A stretch of 64,000 nucleotides of DNA from Streptomyces sp. NBC_01351 (GCF_036237315.1 NZ_CP108356.1:7321501-7385500), one strand, 5' to 3'; positions 8,256 through 16,759 are shown, counted from the stretch's first letter. Numbers and translations: made by a program. The notes: generated by a model not told the origin, from the sequence alone.

Positions 8256-9269
8256 ATGACTGCTTTCCGTATGCCTGCCGAGTGGTCCGCACACGACGGG
8301 TGCCTGATGGCCTGGCCCACCCGGACGGACCTCTGGGGCAGCGTGCTGGACGACGTCAAGGAGGAGTACGCGAACGTCGCCCGCGCCATCGCGGAGTTCG
8401 AGCCGGTGACGATGGTCGCCCCGCCCGGCCACGGCGACGACGCCCGCGCCTGCTGCGGACCGGACGTCACCGTGGTGGAGCTCCCGCTGGACGACTCCTG
8501 GTTCCGCGACTCCGCTCCGCTCTTCGTGCTCGACGGGGACGGCCGCCGCGCGGGAGTGGACTTCCGGTTCAACGCCTGGGGCGGCAAGCACCACCCCTAC
8601 GACGCCGACGACCGGGTCAGCGGCCTGCTCCTGGAGCACCTCGGGGTCGAGCGTGTCCACTCCGACATGATCCTGGAGGGCGGGGCGATCACGGTCGACG
8701 GAGAGGGCACGCTGATCACCACGGAACAGTGCCTGCTCCACCCCAACCGCAACCCCGGCATGAACCGGGACGAGATCGAAGCCGAACTGAAATCCCGGCT
8801 CGGCGTCAGCAAGGTCGTCTGGCTTCCGTACGGCGGTCTGCTGGACACGGAGACCGACGGCCACGTCGACGGCGTCTGCGCCTTCGCGGCCCCCGGCAAG
8901 GTGGTCGTCTCCCTGCCCGAGGACCCCGCGCATCCCGACTACGCCCGGATGCGCGCCAACCGCGCGGTGCTGGAGGCCACCACCGACGCTCACGGCCGCA
9001 GCCTGGAGATCGTCGAGGTCACCCAGTCGGCCTTCGCCGACCTCGCGGGCGGCGAGATAGAGGTGTCCTACCTGAACTACTACGTGGCCAATGACGGCGT
9101 CGTCGTCCCGGTGGCCGGCCTGCCCCAGGACGAGGAGGCCCTCGCCGTGATCGCGTCGGCCTACCCCGGCCGCAAGGTGGTCGGGGTGCGGGCGCTGGCG
9201 ATCGCCTTCGGCGGTGGCGGAGTCCACTGCATCACGCAGCAGATCCCCGCGGTGCGCGCCGCCGGCTGA
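8256..9269 (+). CDS. cytoplasmic agmatine deiminase family protein (paralogue 2)
   Basis: 337 residues from the ATG at 8256, which follows the purine-rich GAAGAGAGA. A longer reading from 8193 adds only atypical sequence. Motifs of the family are all seen: WFRDSAPLF, EGGAITVDGEGT, TDGHVDGVCAF and GGGGVHCITQQIP with nucleophile Cys325. It has no signal peptide, unlike the paralogues at 984 and 15439, so it works in the cytoplasm. The expected reaction is agmatine, or another guanidino compound, to the carbamoyl (ureido) product plus ammonia. It is followed by the importer genes after a hairpin at 9287-9314 and is probably in the same transcription unit. Confidence 0.88.
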   Translation: MTAFRMPAEWSAHDGCLMAWPTRTDLWGSVLDDVKEEYANVARAIAEFEPVTMVAPPGHGDDARACCGPDVTVVELPLDDSWFRDSAPLFVLDGDGRRAGVDFRFNAWGGKHHPYDADDRVSGLLLEHLGVERVHSDMILEGGAITVDGEGTLITTEQCLLHPNRNPGMNRDEIEAELKSRLGVSKVVWLPYGGLLDTETDGHVDGVCAFAAPGKVVVSLPEDPAHPDYARMRANRAVLEATTDAHGRSLEIVEVTQSAFADLAGGEIEVSYLNYYVANDGVVVPVAGLPQDEEALAVIASAYPGRKVVGVRALAIAFGGGGVHCITQQIPAVRAAG

Positions 9270-9286
9270 CCGGAGACCGACCGCTC

Positions 9287-9314
9287 CTGACGGGCCGGCC
9301 CCGCGGCCCGTCAG
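9287..9314 (+). terminator. hairpin between deiminase 2 and the importer operon
   Basis: CTGACGGGCCG (9287-9297) and CGGCCCGTCAG (9304-9314) are perfect 11-bp arms around a 6-nt loop. No T run follows, as is usual in streptomycetes. It may terminate part of the transcripts so that the importer is made at a different level from the deiminase, or act as an mRNA stabiliser. Confidence 0.55.
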
Positions 9315-9348
9315 CCACCCGCATCACGTACGGAAAGAGAGCGCGACG

Positions 9349-11007
9349 ATGTCCACACCCCCACCCCGGACCACCAGACGTGCCCGTGCCCCGCGCGGTC
9401 GGCTCGCCGCCGCCACCGCGTTCCTGGCGTCCTCCGCCCTGCTGGCGGCCTGCTCGGGCCCGCCCAAGAACGCGGGCCCCGTCACCGAGGTCACCCTGTC
9501 GAAGAGCACGCCGCAGGCCGTCGGCGAGATCGACTCCTTCACCTGGGCGGTCTACGCCGAGCCGCCCACGCTCGACTACACGGTGGCGTTCGACTACCCG
9601 CAGAACACGATCCTCTCCAACGTCTGCGAAAGCCTCATGCGCTGGACGCCGGGGCTCACCATGGAACCCGGCCTGGCGCAGAAGGCGTCCAACCCGGACC
9701 CCACCACCTGGGTCTACGACCTCCGCCCCGGCGTGCGCTTCCACGACGGCGGCGTGATGAGCGCCGACGACGTCGTCTTCAGCCTGGGCCGGCAGATGGA
9801 TCCCGACAACGCGGCGGCCTGGGCCCAGAACTTCCAGAACGTCGACACCGTGACCAAGACCGGCCCGCTCCAGGTCACCGTCAAGCTGAAGAAGCCCGAC
9901 TCCCAGTTCCCCCAGTACATGGCGACCGCCGCCGGAGTGGTGGCGTCCAAGGCCGGAGTCGAGGCGGCCGGCGCGGACTACGGCACCACCGGCGGCCTCG
10001 CCTGCACCGGCCCCTTCAAGCTCGGCACCTGGACCAAGGGCCAGTCGATCGAGCTGGAGCGGTTCGACGACTACTGGGGGACCAAGGCCAAGTCCAAGAA
10101 GGCCGTCTTCCGGGTCCTGACCGACCCCTCCGCCCGCACCAACGCCATGCTCAGCGGGGAGGCCGACGGCGGATACCTCATCCCCACCGAGAGCTACGGC
10201 AGGCTGCGCGAGAGCGGCGTGGGCACCCTGTACTTCGGCGAGGGCCTGAGCACGGTCAACGTCAACATCACCAACATGCAGGGCCCGCTCGGCGACGTCC
10301 GCGTGCGCCGTGCACTGTCCCTGGCCCTGGACCGCGCCGGATTCGTCAAGGCCGGACTCGGCGGAGCCGGAACCGTCACGCACTCCCTCACCACCCGCGC
10401 CGCCTGGGCGTCGGCCCCGGAGAGCACCCTGAAGTCCGCACTCGACGGCCTGCCCCACCCCGACCGGAACATCGAGCAGGCCAAGGCGCTCATCAAGGAG
10501 GCCGGGGCCACCGGCAAGACCCTGACCGTCGCCACCAGCGCCATCGGCCAGGACGTCTCCCTCCTCGCCACAGCGGTGCAGGCGGCCGGTACCGAGATCG
10601 GCCTGGACATCCAGCTCAAGACCATCGCTCCGAACGCGTTCACCGCGCTGTTCACCGATCCCGCGGCGCGCGAGGGCATCGACATGTTCCCGCTCACCTA
10701 CTACGACTCGATCACTGACCCGCTGGACCTGCTGACGAACTTCAAGACCGGCGCCTACATGAACTTCGCCGGCTACAGCGACAAGCAGTACGACGATCTG
10801 GTCGACCAGGCCGTCGGCGTCTACGAGCCGGGGCCGCGCCTGGAGATCGAGGCCAAGCTCCAGAAGCACGCCGCCGAGCAGCTGCTGTGGATCCCGGTCG
10901 CCGAGTGGCCCACCGCGGTCTTCCTCAACAAGAGGGTCACCGGCGCCCCGACCACCATCTCGTACATGTACTACCCGTGGGCCGCGGACGTGGGTGCGGC
11001 GCAGTGA
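9349..11007 (+). CDS. ABC importer substrate-binding lipoprotein, family 5 (oligopeptide/dipeptide type)
   Basis: 552 residues from ATG 9349, with GGAAAGAGAG as ribosome site. The N-terminus is basic (TTRRARAPRGR), then hydrophobic, ending in the lipobox LLAAC, so it is a membrane-attached binding protein. The SBP family 5 signature is clear: MEPGLAQKASNPDPTTWVYDLRPGVRFHDG, then SADDVVFSL, PDNRN-type turns and a C-terminal domain with ALDRAGFV. Members bind peptides, opines, nickel chelates or other cationic compounds. The ligand here is unknown, though the neighbouring deiminases suggest a guanidino compound or arginine-rich peptide. Its stop overlaps the next start (GTGA). Confidence 0.92.
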   Translation: MSTPPPRTTRRARAPRGRLAAATAFLASSALLAACSGPPKNAGPVTEVTLSKSTPQAVGEIDSFTWAVYAEPPTLDYTVAFDYPQNTILSNVCESLMRWTPGLTMEPGLAQKASNPDPTTWVYDLRPGVRFHDGGVMSADDVVFSLGRQMDPDNAAAWAQNFQNVDTVTKTGPLQVTVKLKKPDSQFPQYMATAAGVVASKAGVEAAGADYGTTGGLACTGPFKLGTWTKGQSIELERFDDYWGTKAKSKKAVFRVLTDPSARTNAMLSGEADGGYLIPTESYGRLRESGVGTLYFGEGLSTVNVNITNMQGPLGDVRVRRALSLALDRAGFVKAGLGGAGTVTHSLTTRAAWASAPESTLKSALDGLPHPDRNIEQAKALIKEAGATGKTLTVATSAIGQDVSLLATAVQAAGTEIGLDIQLKTIAPNAFTALFTDPAAREGIDMFPLTYYDSITDPLDLLTNFKTGAYMNFAGYSDKQYDDLVDQAVGVYEPGPRLEIEAKLQKHAAEQLLWIPVAEWPTAVFLNKRVTGAPTTISYMYYPWAADVGAAQ

Positions 11008-11963
11008 GCTTCCTGAGATTCGCGGCGCGACGGCTGGGGGAGATGGCCGCCACCCTGCTCGCCGCCTCGTTCGTGGTCTTCGGCGCGATGTACCTGGCAC
11101 CGGGCAGCCCGGCGAGCTTCCTGCTCGCCGGCCGCTCGGCCTCCCCGGAGGCGCTGGCCGCGATCAACGCCCATTACCACCTGGACGACCCGTTCCTCGT
11201 ACGGTACTTCCGCTGGCTCGGCGACGTGGTCCAGGGAGACTTCGGGCGGTCCATCACCTACCGCACCGACGTCTCCCGGCTCCTGGCCGACCGCCTGCCC
11301 AGCACCCTGATGCTCGTCGCCATGGCCCTGATCGTGGTCGTGATCGTCGGCCTGGTGCTCGGCTGGATCAGCTCGGTCCGAGGCGGAGCCACCGACTCCG
11401 CCATCCTCGTCACCACCACGTTCGCCGTCGGCACGCCCTCCTTCGTCGCGGCCGTGCTGCTCCAGGGCCTGTTCGCCGTCCGGCTGGGCTGGTTTCCGAG
11501 CAGCGGCGCGGGCGACGGCTTCGGCGACATGCTCTGGCACCTGACCCTGCCGGCCATCGCGCTCGCGCTCTACCTGATCGGCATGCTGGCCCGGGTCACC
11601 CGCTCCGCCATGCTCGAAGCCCTCGACGGCGAGCACGTCACCGTGGCACGCAGCCGGGGCGTGCCCGAGCGCCTGGTCATCCGCCGCCACGTGTTCCGCA
11701 ACGCGCTGGGCACCGTACTCACCACGGGCGGTCTGATCGTCTCCACCCTGCTCGTCTGCACGATCCTCGTGGAAACCGCCTTCAGCATCGGCGGCATCGG
11801 CCAGCTCCTGGAGCTGTCGACGACGACCAAGGACTTCCCGACCGTCCAGGCCATCTCCCTGATCATCGTCGCCCTGTTCATGATCGTGAACCTCATCGTC
11901 GACCTGCTGCTGCCGTTGGTCGACCCGCGGATCACCCTCGGATCGAGGAGGTCCTCCGCATGA
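11004..11963 (+). CDS. ABC importer permease, DppB type
   Basis: 319 residues from the GTG at 11004 that overlaps the binding-protein stop by 4 bp. It has about six membrane helices. The N-terminal RFAARRLGEMAATLLAASFVVFG and the sequence PGSPAS are typical of DppB/OppB. The cytoplasmic EAA-type loop for ATPase contact is seen near EHVTVARSRGVPERLVIRRHVFRNAL. It forms the membrane channel together with the next gene product. The stop overlaps the next ATG. Confidence 0.92.
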   Translation: MSFLRFAARRLGEMAATLLAASFVVFGAMYLAPGSPASFLLAGRSASPEALAAINAHYHLDDPFLVRYFRWLGDVVQGDFGRSITYRTDVSRLLADRLPSTLMLVAMALIVVVIVGLVLGWISSVRGGATDSAILVTTTFAVGTPSFVAAVLLQGLFAVRLGWFPSSGAGDGFGDMLWHLTLPAIALALYLIGMLARVTRSAMLEALDGEHVTVARSRGVPERLVIRRHVFRNALGTVLTTGGLIVSTLLVCTILVETAFSIGGIGQLLELSTTTKDFPTVQAISLIIVALFMIVNLIVDLLLPLVDPRITLGSRRSSA

Positions 11964-12814
11964 CCGCCGTCCTGACCCGCCGGCCCGGCCTCTCCCGGAT
12001 CCGGGCGGCCCGGTCGCCGCTCTACCTGGTCTGCCTGGGCTTCGTCGCCCTCGTGGTGGTCTCCGCGCTGCTCGCACCCTGGGTGGTGCCGTACGACCCC
12101 AACGTCATCGACCTGGGCAACGCGCTCGCCGGGCCCTCCGCCGCCCATCCGCTCGGTGTGGACGCGGCCGGCCGAGACACCCTCTCCCGCCTGCTGCTCG
12201 GAGCCCGCACCTCCCTGCTGGGCCCCCTCGGCGTGGTCGCCTTCTCCACCGTCGCCGGCGTCGCCGTCGGCATGGCCGCGGCCTGGAAGGGCGGCTGGCT
12301 CGACTCCGTCCTCTCCCGCAGCACGGAACTGGTCTTCGCCTTCCCCGGCATGCTCCTCGCCATCCTGATCATTTCCGTCTACGGCGAAGGGCTGATCGCA
12401 CCGGTCGTCGCACTCGCGATCGCCTACCTCCCCTACGTCAGCCGCCTCACCCGCTCGCTGGTCCTGGCCGAACGCGAACGCCCCTACGTCAGCGCCTACC
12501 AGGTGCAGGGACACTCCTCGCTGCAGATCTGCCTGCGCCACGTCCTGCCCAACATCGCCCCCGTCGTCCTCGCCCAGTCCACCATCAACTTCGGCTACGC
12601 CCTCATGGACCTCGCGGGCCTGTCCTTCCTCGGACTCGGCGTGCCCGCGCTCACCCCCGACTGGGGGCGGATGGTCTTCGACGGCCAGACCGCGATCCAG
12701 CACGGCTACCCGCTGTCCGCGATCCTGCCCTGCGCCGTCATCGTCCTGACCGTGGTCGCCTTCAACGTGGTCGGAGAACGATGGGCCGACCGGGTCGCCA
12801 GGAGGGCCAGATGA
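11960..12814 (+). CDS. ABC importer permease, DppC type
   Basis: 284 residues from the ATG at 11960 within ATGA. Features of the DppC/OppC group are the N-terminal helix, HPLGVDAAGRDTLSRLLLGARTSL, and the coupling loop RERPYVSAYQVQGHSSLQICLRHVLPNIAP, followed by LSFLGLGVPALTPDWGRM. It completes the channel heterodimer. An ATGA overlap with the first ATPase gene continues the tightly coupled operon. Confidence 0.93.
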   Translation: MTAVLTRRPGLSRIRAARSPLYLVCLGFVALVVVSALLAPWVVPYDPNVIDLGNALAGPSAAHPLGVDAAGRDTLSRLLLGARTSLLGPLGVVAFSTVAGVAVGMAAAWKGGWLDSVLSRSTELVFAFPGMLLAILIISVYGEGLIAPVVALAIAYLPYVSRLTRSLVLAERERPYVSAYQVQGHSSLQICLRHVLPNIAPVVLAQSTINFGYALMDLAGLSFLGLGVPALTPDWGRMVFDGQTAIQHGYPLSAILPCAVIVLTVVAFNVVGERWADRVARRAR

Positions 12815-13806
12815 AACCGCTGCAACCGACGCACACACTCGACATCCAAGGGCTGCGGATCACCCTGCCCGGTACCGCCCGCCCCGTCCTCGACGGGGTC
12901 GACCTCACCGTCGACACCGGCGAGACCGTCGCCCTCGTCGGCGAATCCGGCTCCGGGAAGACCCTCACCTCCCGCAGCGCACTGCGCCTGCTGCCGCCCG
13001 GGGCCACGGTCGAGGGCACCGTCCGGGTGTGCGGCCAGGACGTCCTGACCATGGACCCCGGCCGGCTGAGCGCCCTGCGCACGGGCACGGTGGCCATGAT
13101 CTTCCAGGACCCCCGCGCCGCCATCAACCCGCTGCGCCGCATCGGCGACTTCCTCACCGAGTCGGTCCGGCTCACGAGGAAGATGACCTTGGCGGACGCG
13201 ACCGTCCGGGCCGCCGAACTCCTCGGCGAGGTCGGCCTCGACGCCTCGGCGCTGGACAAGTACCCGAGCCAGGTCTCGGGCGGCATGCTGCAGCGCATCA
13301 TGATCGCGGCCGCCCTCATGGGCGACCCGGCCCTGCTCCTGGCCGACGAACCCACCACGGCGCTGGACGTCACCACCCAGGCCGAGGTCATCGCGCTCCT
13401 GGCCAGGCTGCGCGAACGCTTCGGCACCGGCCTGCTCTTCGTCACGCACGACCTCGACCTCGCCGCGGCCATCAGCGACCGGGTCTACGTCATGTACGCG
13501 GGACGCATCGTCGAGAGCGGTCCCGCGGGGGCGCTCTTCGCGCACCCCCGCCACCCCTACACGGCAGCCCTGCTCGCCTCCACACCCCGACTGGAAGCCC
13601 CGAGGGGCAGGCTCGCCGCCATCGATGGACAGCCCCCGGACCTGCGCCGGGAACTGAGCGGCTGCCCCTTCGCCTCCCGATGTCCCCTCGCCACCGAAGT
13701 GTGCGACGCGCAGGCCCCCCAGCCAGTGCCCGCACCCGACGTACCCGGACACCACGCGGCGTGCCACCACACCGACCGGCTCGAAGGGAGCGCCGTCGAT
13801 GCCTGA
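12811..13806 (+). CDS. ABC importer ATPase, DppD type
   Basis: 331 residues from the ATG at 12811, preceded by AGGAGGG. Walker A is GESGSGKT, the signature is VSGGMLQR and Walker B is LLLADEPTTALDV, with the switch His in VTHDLDLAAA. The C-terminal tail CPFASRCPLATEVC is the cysteine-containing oligopeptide/dipeptide ATPase extension. It energises import together with the next protein. Its end overlaps the next gene by 8 bp. Confidence 0.93.
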   Translation: MKPLQPTHTLDIQGLRITLPGTARPVLDGVDLTVDTGETVALVGESGSGKTLTSRSALRLLPPGATVEGTVRVCGQDVLTMDPGRLSALRTGTVAMIFQDPRAAINPLRRIGDFLTESVRLTRKMTLADATVRAAELLGEVGLDASALDKYPSQVSGGMLQRIMIAAALMGDPALLLADEPTTALDVTTQAEVIALLARLRERFGTGLLFVTHDLDLAAAISDRVYVMYAGRIVESGPAGALFAHPRHPYTAALLASTPRLEAPRGRLAAIDGQPPDLRRELSGCPFASRCPLATEVCDAQAPQPVPAPDVPGHHAACHHTDRLEGSAVDA

Positions 13807-14599
13807 CAACGTGCTGGAAGTCGTGGGTCTGCGCCGCGCCTACGGAAACGTACGGGCCGTGGACGACGTGTCGTTCACCCTGGGAGAGGGCGGCTCCCTC
13901 GGCATCGTCGGCGAATCCGGATCCGGCAAGACCACCACGGCCCGGATCGTCGTGGGCCTGGAGCGGGTCGATGCCGGCGAGGTCCTCGTACACGGCCGCG
14001 ACCGCACGGGACGCAGCCGAGGCCGCGCGGGGCGTCTGGCCCGCGCCCGCGAAGTCCAGATGGTCTTCCAGGACCCCTACCTCTCCCTGGACCCGCGCAC
14101 CAGCGTAGAGGCGGTGCTGCGCGAAACGCTGAGGCTGCACTTTCCCGACGGGGACCACGAGCGGCGCATCCGCGAACTGCTCGACCAGGTCGGACTGGGA
14201 ACCCGCGCCGCCGACGCCCTGCCCCGCCAACTCTCCGGCGGACAGCGCCAGCGCGTCGCCATCGCCCGCGCGCTGGCGGTGGAACCGGCCGTCCTCGTCC
14301 TGGACGAAGCCGTCGCCGCCCTCGACGTGTCGGTGCAGGCCCAGATCCTCAACCTGCTGGCGGACATCCGGGAACAGACCGCGATCGGCTACCTGTTCAT
14401 CACGCACGACCTCGGCGTGGTCCGCTGCGTCACCGACGACGTGATCGTCATGCGGCACGGCCGGATCGTCGAGGCCGGACCCACCGCCTCGGTGCTCGCG
14501 GCACCGGAACATCCCTACACCCGGCTGCTCCTGGAGTCCGTGCCCCGGCCCGGCTGGGACCCCGACCGGATCGCGGCGGCCCGCCGGGCCCTGGAGTAG
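13799..14599 (+). CDS. ABC importer ATPase, DppF type
   Basis: 266 residues. Walker A is GESGSGKTT, the signature is LSGGQRQRVAIARAL and Walker B is VLVLDEAVAALDVS, where the usual Pro-Thr/Ser after DE is Ala-Val. The switch region is FITHDLGVVRC. The C-terminus lacks the long cysteine-rich extension of the partner ATPase. It is the last gene of the five-gene importer operon and is convergent with the TetR gene at 14619, with only 19 bp between them. Confidence 0.92.
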   Translation: MPDNVLEVVGLRRAYGNVRAVDDVSFTLGEGGSLGIVGESGSGKTTTARIVVGLERVDAGEVLVHGRDRTGRSRGRAGRLARAREVQMVFQDPYLSLDPRTSVEAVLRETLRLHFPDGDHERRIRELLDQVGLGTRAADALPRQLSGGQRQRVAIARALAVEPAVLVLDEAVAALDVSVQAQILNLLADIREQTAIGYLFITHDLGVVRCVTDDVIVMRHGRIVEAGPTASVLAAPEHPYTRLLLESVPRPGWDPDRIAAARRALE

Positions 14600-14618
14600 C
14601 GTGCGTCGCCGGCCCGGC

Positions 14619-15254
14619 TCAGGCCCCCGCGGCGAGCGTGAGGATCAGGGTCCGGAAGACGGACTCGGCGTCGACCTCGGCGTCGAGGGACTGGATGGCG
14701 GCCAGCCCGTCGACAGCGGCGGCCACCGCCTCGCCGAGCGGCCGCGGATCGATGTCGCCACCGCGTTCGTCGGCGAGCACCTGGAAGAGGTGGACGAAGC
14801 TGCCGCGCCAACGCCGGTACTCCGCCTCCAGACTCACGCGTATCCGTTCGTCGTTCAACGCGTGCCAGTGCAGCGCGGAGTGAAGGTGCGACAGGTCCGC
14901 GCTCTCACCCTGGGTCAGCAGCAGAACGACGCGCTCCGCGCGCTCCGAGAAGGCGCCCGGGGCCTCCACCGCCTCTTCCATGGGGGAGATCCACTCCGGC
15001 CGGATGTCCTCGATCACCGCCAGGATGAGGTCCGTACGGTCCGCGAAGTGGTAGTGGCACATGCCGTGCGACACCCCGCACAGGGCAGCGACGTTGCGCG
15101 TCGTGAAACGCGCGCTCATCTCGCCGCTCAGGAGCGTCCGCGCGGCCGCGATCAGCCGCGCACGCGTCTGTTCTCCCTTGGCCGAGACGCGGGTCCGTCC
15201 CGCCCGGGCGGGGACGGGCACGGGCGTCTGAGGTTCCTTCGGAGGAGCTGCCAT
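14619..15254 (-). CDS. TetR family regulator (third, different type)
   Basis: 211 residues with HTH CGVSHGMCHYHFADRTDL near 60-80 and a basic N-terminal tail. The C-terminal domain (HLHSALHWHALNDERIRVSLEAEYRRWR) resembles TetR_C_6/BetI-like members. It is not a close relative of the two paralogous TetR proteins at 2408 and 4790. It is divergent from deiminase 3, with the palindrome TGACCGAG-CG-CTCGGTCA between them, which is therefore its likely operator. Its ligand may be the same pathway compound or a downstream product. Confidence 0.88.
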   Translation of the reverse strand: MAAPPKEPQTPVPVPARAGRTRVSAKGEQTRARLIAAARTLLSGEMSARFTTRNVAALCGVSHGMCHYHFADRTDLILAVIEDIRPEWISPMEEAVEAPGAFSERAERVVLLLTQGESADLSHLHSALHWHALNDERIRVSLEAEYRRWRGSFVHLFQVLADERGGDIDPRPLGEAVAAAVDGLAAIQSLDAEVDAESVFRTLILTLAAGA

Positions 15255-15361
15255 GGCGCAACTCTAGCCAGTGGCCGACCGCCACCTGGGAGTTTCCACC
15301 GACCACGGAAGATCGCTGTCGCTCACGCGCCGACCGACCGGGAGAAGCGGCGCCAAGAATA

Positions 15362-15390
15362 TTGACCGAGCGCTCGGTCAGTAATAGCTT
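15362..15390 (+). promoter_or_regulatory. second-type TetR operator overlapping the deiminase 3 promoter
   Basis: TGACCGAG-CG-CTCGGTCA (15363-15380) is a perfect 18-bp palindrome. TTGACC (15362-15367), 17 bp and TAGCTT (15385-15390) form a good promoter for the gene starting at 15439. It has the same length and half-site frame as the TGACTGAA sites but differs at two positions in each arm, which fits the different TetR next to it. Confidence 0.75.
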
Positions 15391-15438
15391 TCCGGCCAAC
15401 CACGGTGAATCCGTGGGGAGTTGACACAGGAGGCGTAT

Positions 15439-16602
15439 ATGAACGATCACGTAGCAGACAGGCCGCCGGGAAGCGGGGCCCTCGGCCGACGCGGGTTCCT
15501 GACGGCCACGGCCATCGCCGCGGCCGGCGCCGCACTGGGGGCGGCCGAAGGCCCGGCGCGGGCGGCGTCGCGCATCAACCGGTCCTCGTCGGCGGGGGCG
15601 TTCACGGTCCCCGGCGAGGAGGTGCGGCACACCCGGACCTGGATGGCCTGGCCGGACAGCACCACGATCTGGCGGGGCAAGCTCGGAGGGGTCCAGGCGA
15701 ACATCGCGCTGATCGCGAAGACGATCGCCAAGTACGAGCCGGTCGTCATGTGCGCCAACCCCGCGAGCGCGTCCAAGGCGCGTTCGATGTGCGGGCCGAC
15801 GGTCACGGTGATCACGTCCATCGCGGTCGACGACTGCTGGATGCGCGACACCGGGCCCGTCTTCCGTACGAACGGGGCCGGCGGCCTGGACGCGGTCGGC
15901 CTGAACTTCAACGGCTGGGGCAACAAGCAGACGCACTACAGGGACGAGCTCGTCGCCGAGAAGATCGCCGCCCACGTCGGGGTGCCGATCACGTACGCCG
16001 ACCTGGTGGCGGAGGGCGGGGCCATCGAACAGGACGGCGCCGGGACCCTGATGGCGACCCGGAGCAGCATCATCAACAACAACCGCAACCCCGGGATGTC
16101 GCAGTCGCAGATCGAGGCCGCGATGCGCACCGCGTACGGCGCCTCCAAGGTCATCTGGTTCGACGGCGTGTACGGCCAGGACATCACCGACGACCACGTG
16201 GACGCGACGTCCCGATTCCTCGCGCCGGGGCGGGCGTTGGTCCAGATGCCGATGGCGTCGGACAACGACGCCTACGCGAAGGACGCGCGCCAGCAGTACC
16301 AGATCCTGTCCACGTCCACGAGCGCCGGTGGCGCGCCGATGGCGGTCACCAAGCTCCAGGGCCCCGACTACTACAAGATCCGCTCCAGCAGCCCGGACTT
16401 CGTCGCCGCCTACGTCAACTACTACGTGTGCAACGGTGCGGTGATCTCGTCGCACTTCGGCGACACGTCCGCTGACGCCGCGGCCAAGGCCACCCTCGTC
16501 CGGCTCTTCCCCGGCCGGACCGTCGTACAGCTCAACACCGACTACCTCGGCGCCGGGGGCGGCGGCATCCACTGCGTCACCCAGCAGCAGCCGGCCCCGT
16601 AG
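15439..16602 (+). CDS. Tat-exported agmatine deiminase family protein (paralogue 3)
   Basis: 387 residues from the ATG at 15439, chosen because CAGGAGG lies 6 bp upstream. The signal LGRRGFLTATAIAAAGAAL is a clear twin-arginine type ending near ARA-A, so the protein folds inside and is exported. Family motifs are CWMRDTGPVF, EGGAIEQDGAGT, ITDDHVDATSRF and GGGGIHCVTQQQP with nucleophile Cys379. It resembles deiminase 1 (984-2159) in export and in length. The reaction class is guanidino hydrolysis to ureido plus ammonia. The physiological substrate is unknown. Confidence 0.88.
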   Translation: MNDHVADRPPGSGALGRRGFLTATAIAAAGAALGAAEGPARAASRINRSSSAGAFTVPGEEVRHTRTWMAWPDSTTIWRGKLGGVQANIALIAKTIAKYEPVVMCANPASASKARSMCGPTVTVITSIAVDDCWMRDTGPVFRTNGAGGLDAVGLNFNGWGNKQTHYRDELVAEKIAAHVGVPITYADLVAEGGAIEQDGAGTLMATRSSIINNNRNPGMSQSQIEAAMRTAYGASKVIWFDGVYGQDITDDHVDATSRFLAPGRALVQMPMASDNDAYAKDARQQYQILSTSTSAGGAPMAVTKLQGPDYYKIRSSSPDFVAAYVNYYVCNGAVISSHFGDTSADAAAKATLVRLFPGRTVVQLNTDYLGAGGGGIHCVTQQQPAP

Positions 16603-16637
16603 CGGGCCCGGGATCCACGCACGCCATCTGCTCGCCG

Positions 16638-16665
16638 CCCTCCGGATATCCGGATATCCGGAGGG
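16638..16665. terminator. 28-bp perfect palindrome, probable terminator of deiminase 3
   Basis: The arms 16638-16651 and 16652-16665 are exact inverted copies, built from overlapping CCGGATAT units. As RNA it gives a 12-bp stem with a CCGG loop, 36 nt after the deiminase stop. The lack of any central spacer also allows a DNA-binding or recombination role. Confidence 0.5.
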
Positions 16666-16686
16666 TGTTCATCCATATCCATTCTA

Positions 16687-16705
16687 TTGACTGAATTTTC
16701 AGTCC
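16687..16705. promoter_or_regulatory. orphan copy of the cluster TetR operator
   Basis: TGACTGAA-TT-TTCAGTCC (16688-16705) keeps seven of eight bases in the right arm, and TTGACT is present at 16687-16692. At 17 bp downstream the sequence is CGGTCG, which is not a -10. No intact gene starts nearby on either strand. It may be a relic of a lost promoter or an accessory binding site. It stands about 55 bp from the broken end of the molybdoenzyme remnant. Confidence 0.6.
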
Positions 16706-16759
16706 GGGCCGGTCGGGATGCGGACCGCACCACCTGGCCCTCTTTCCTCTTTCCTCGCA

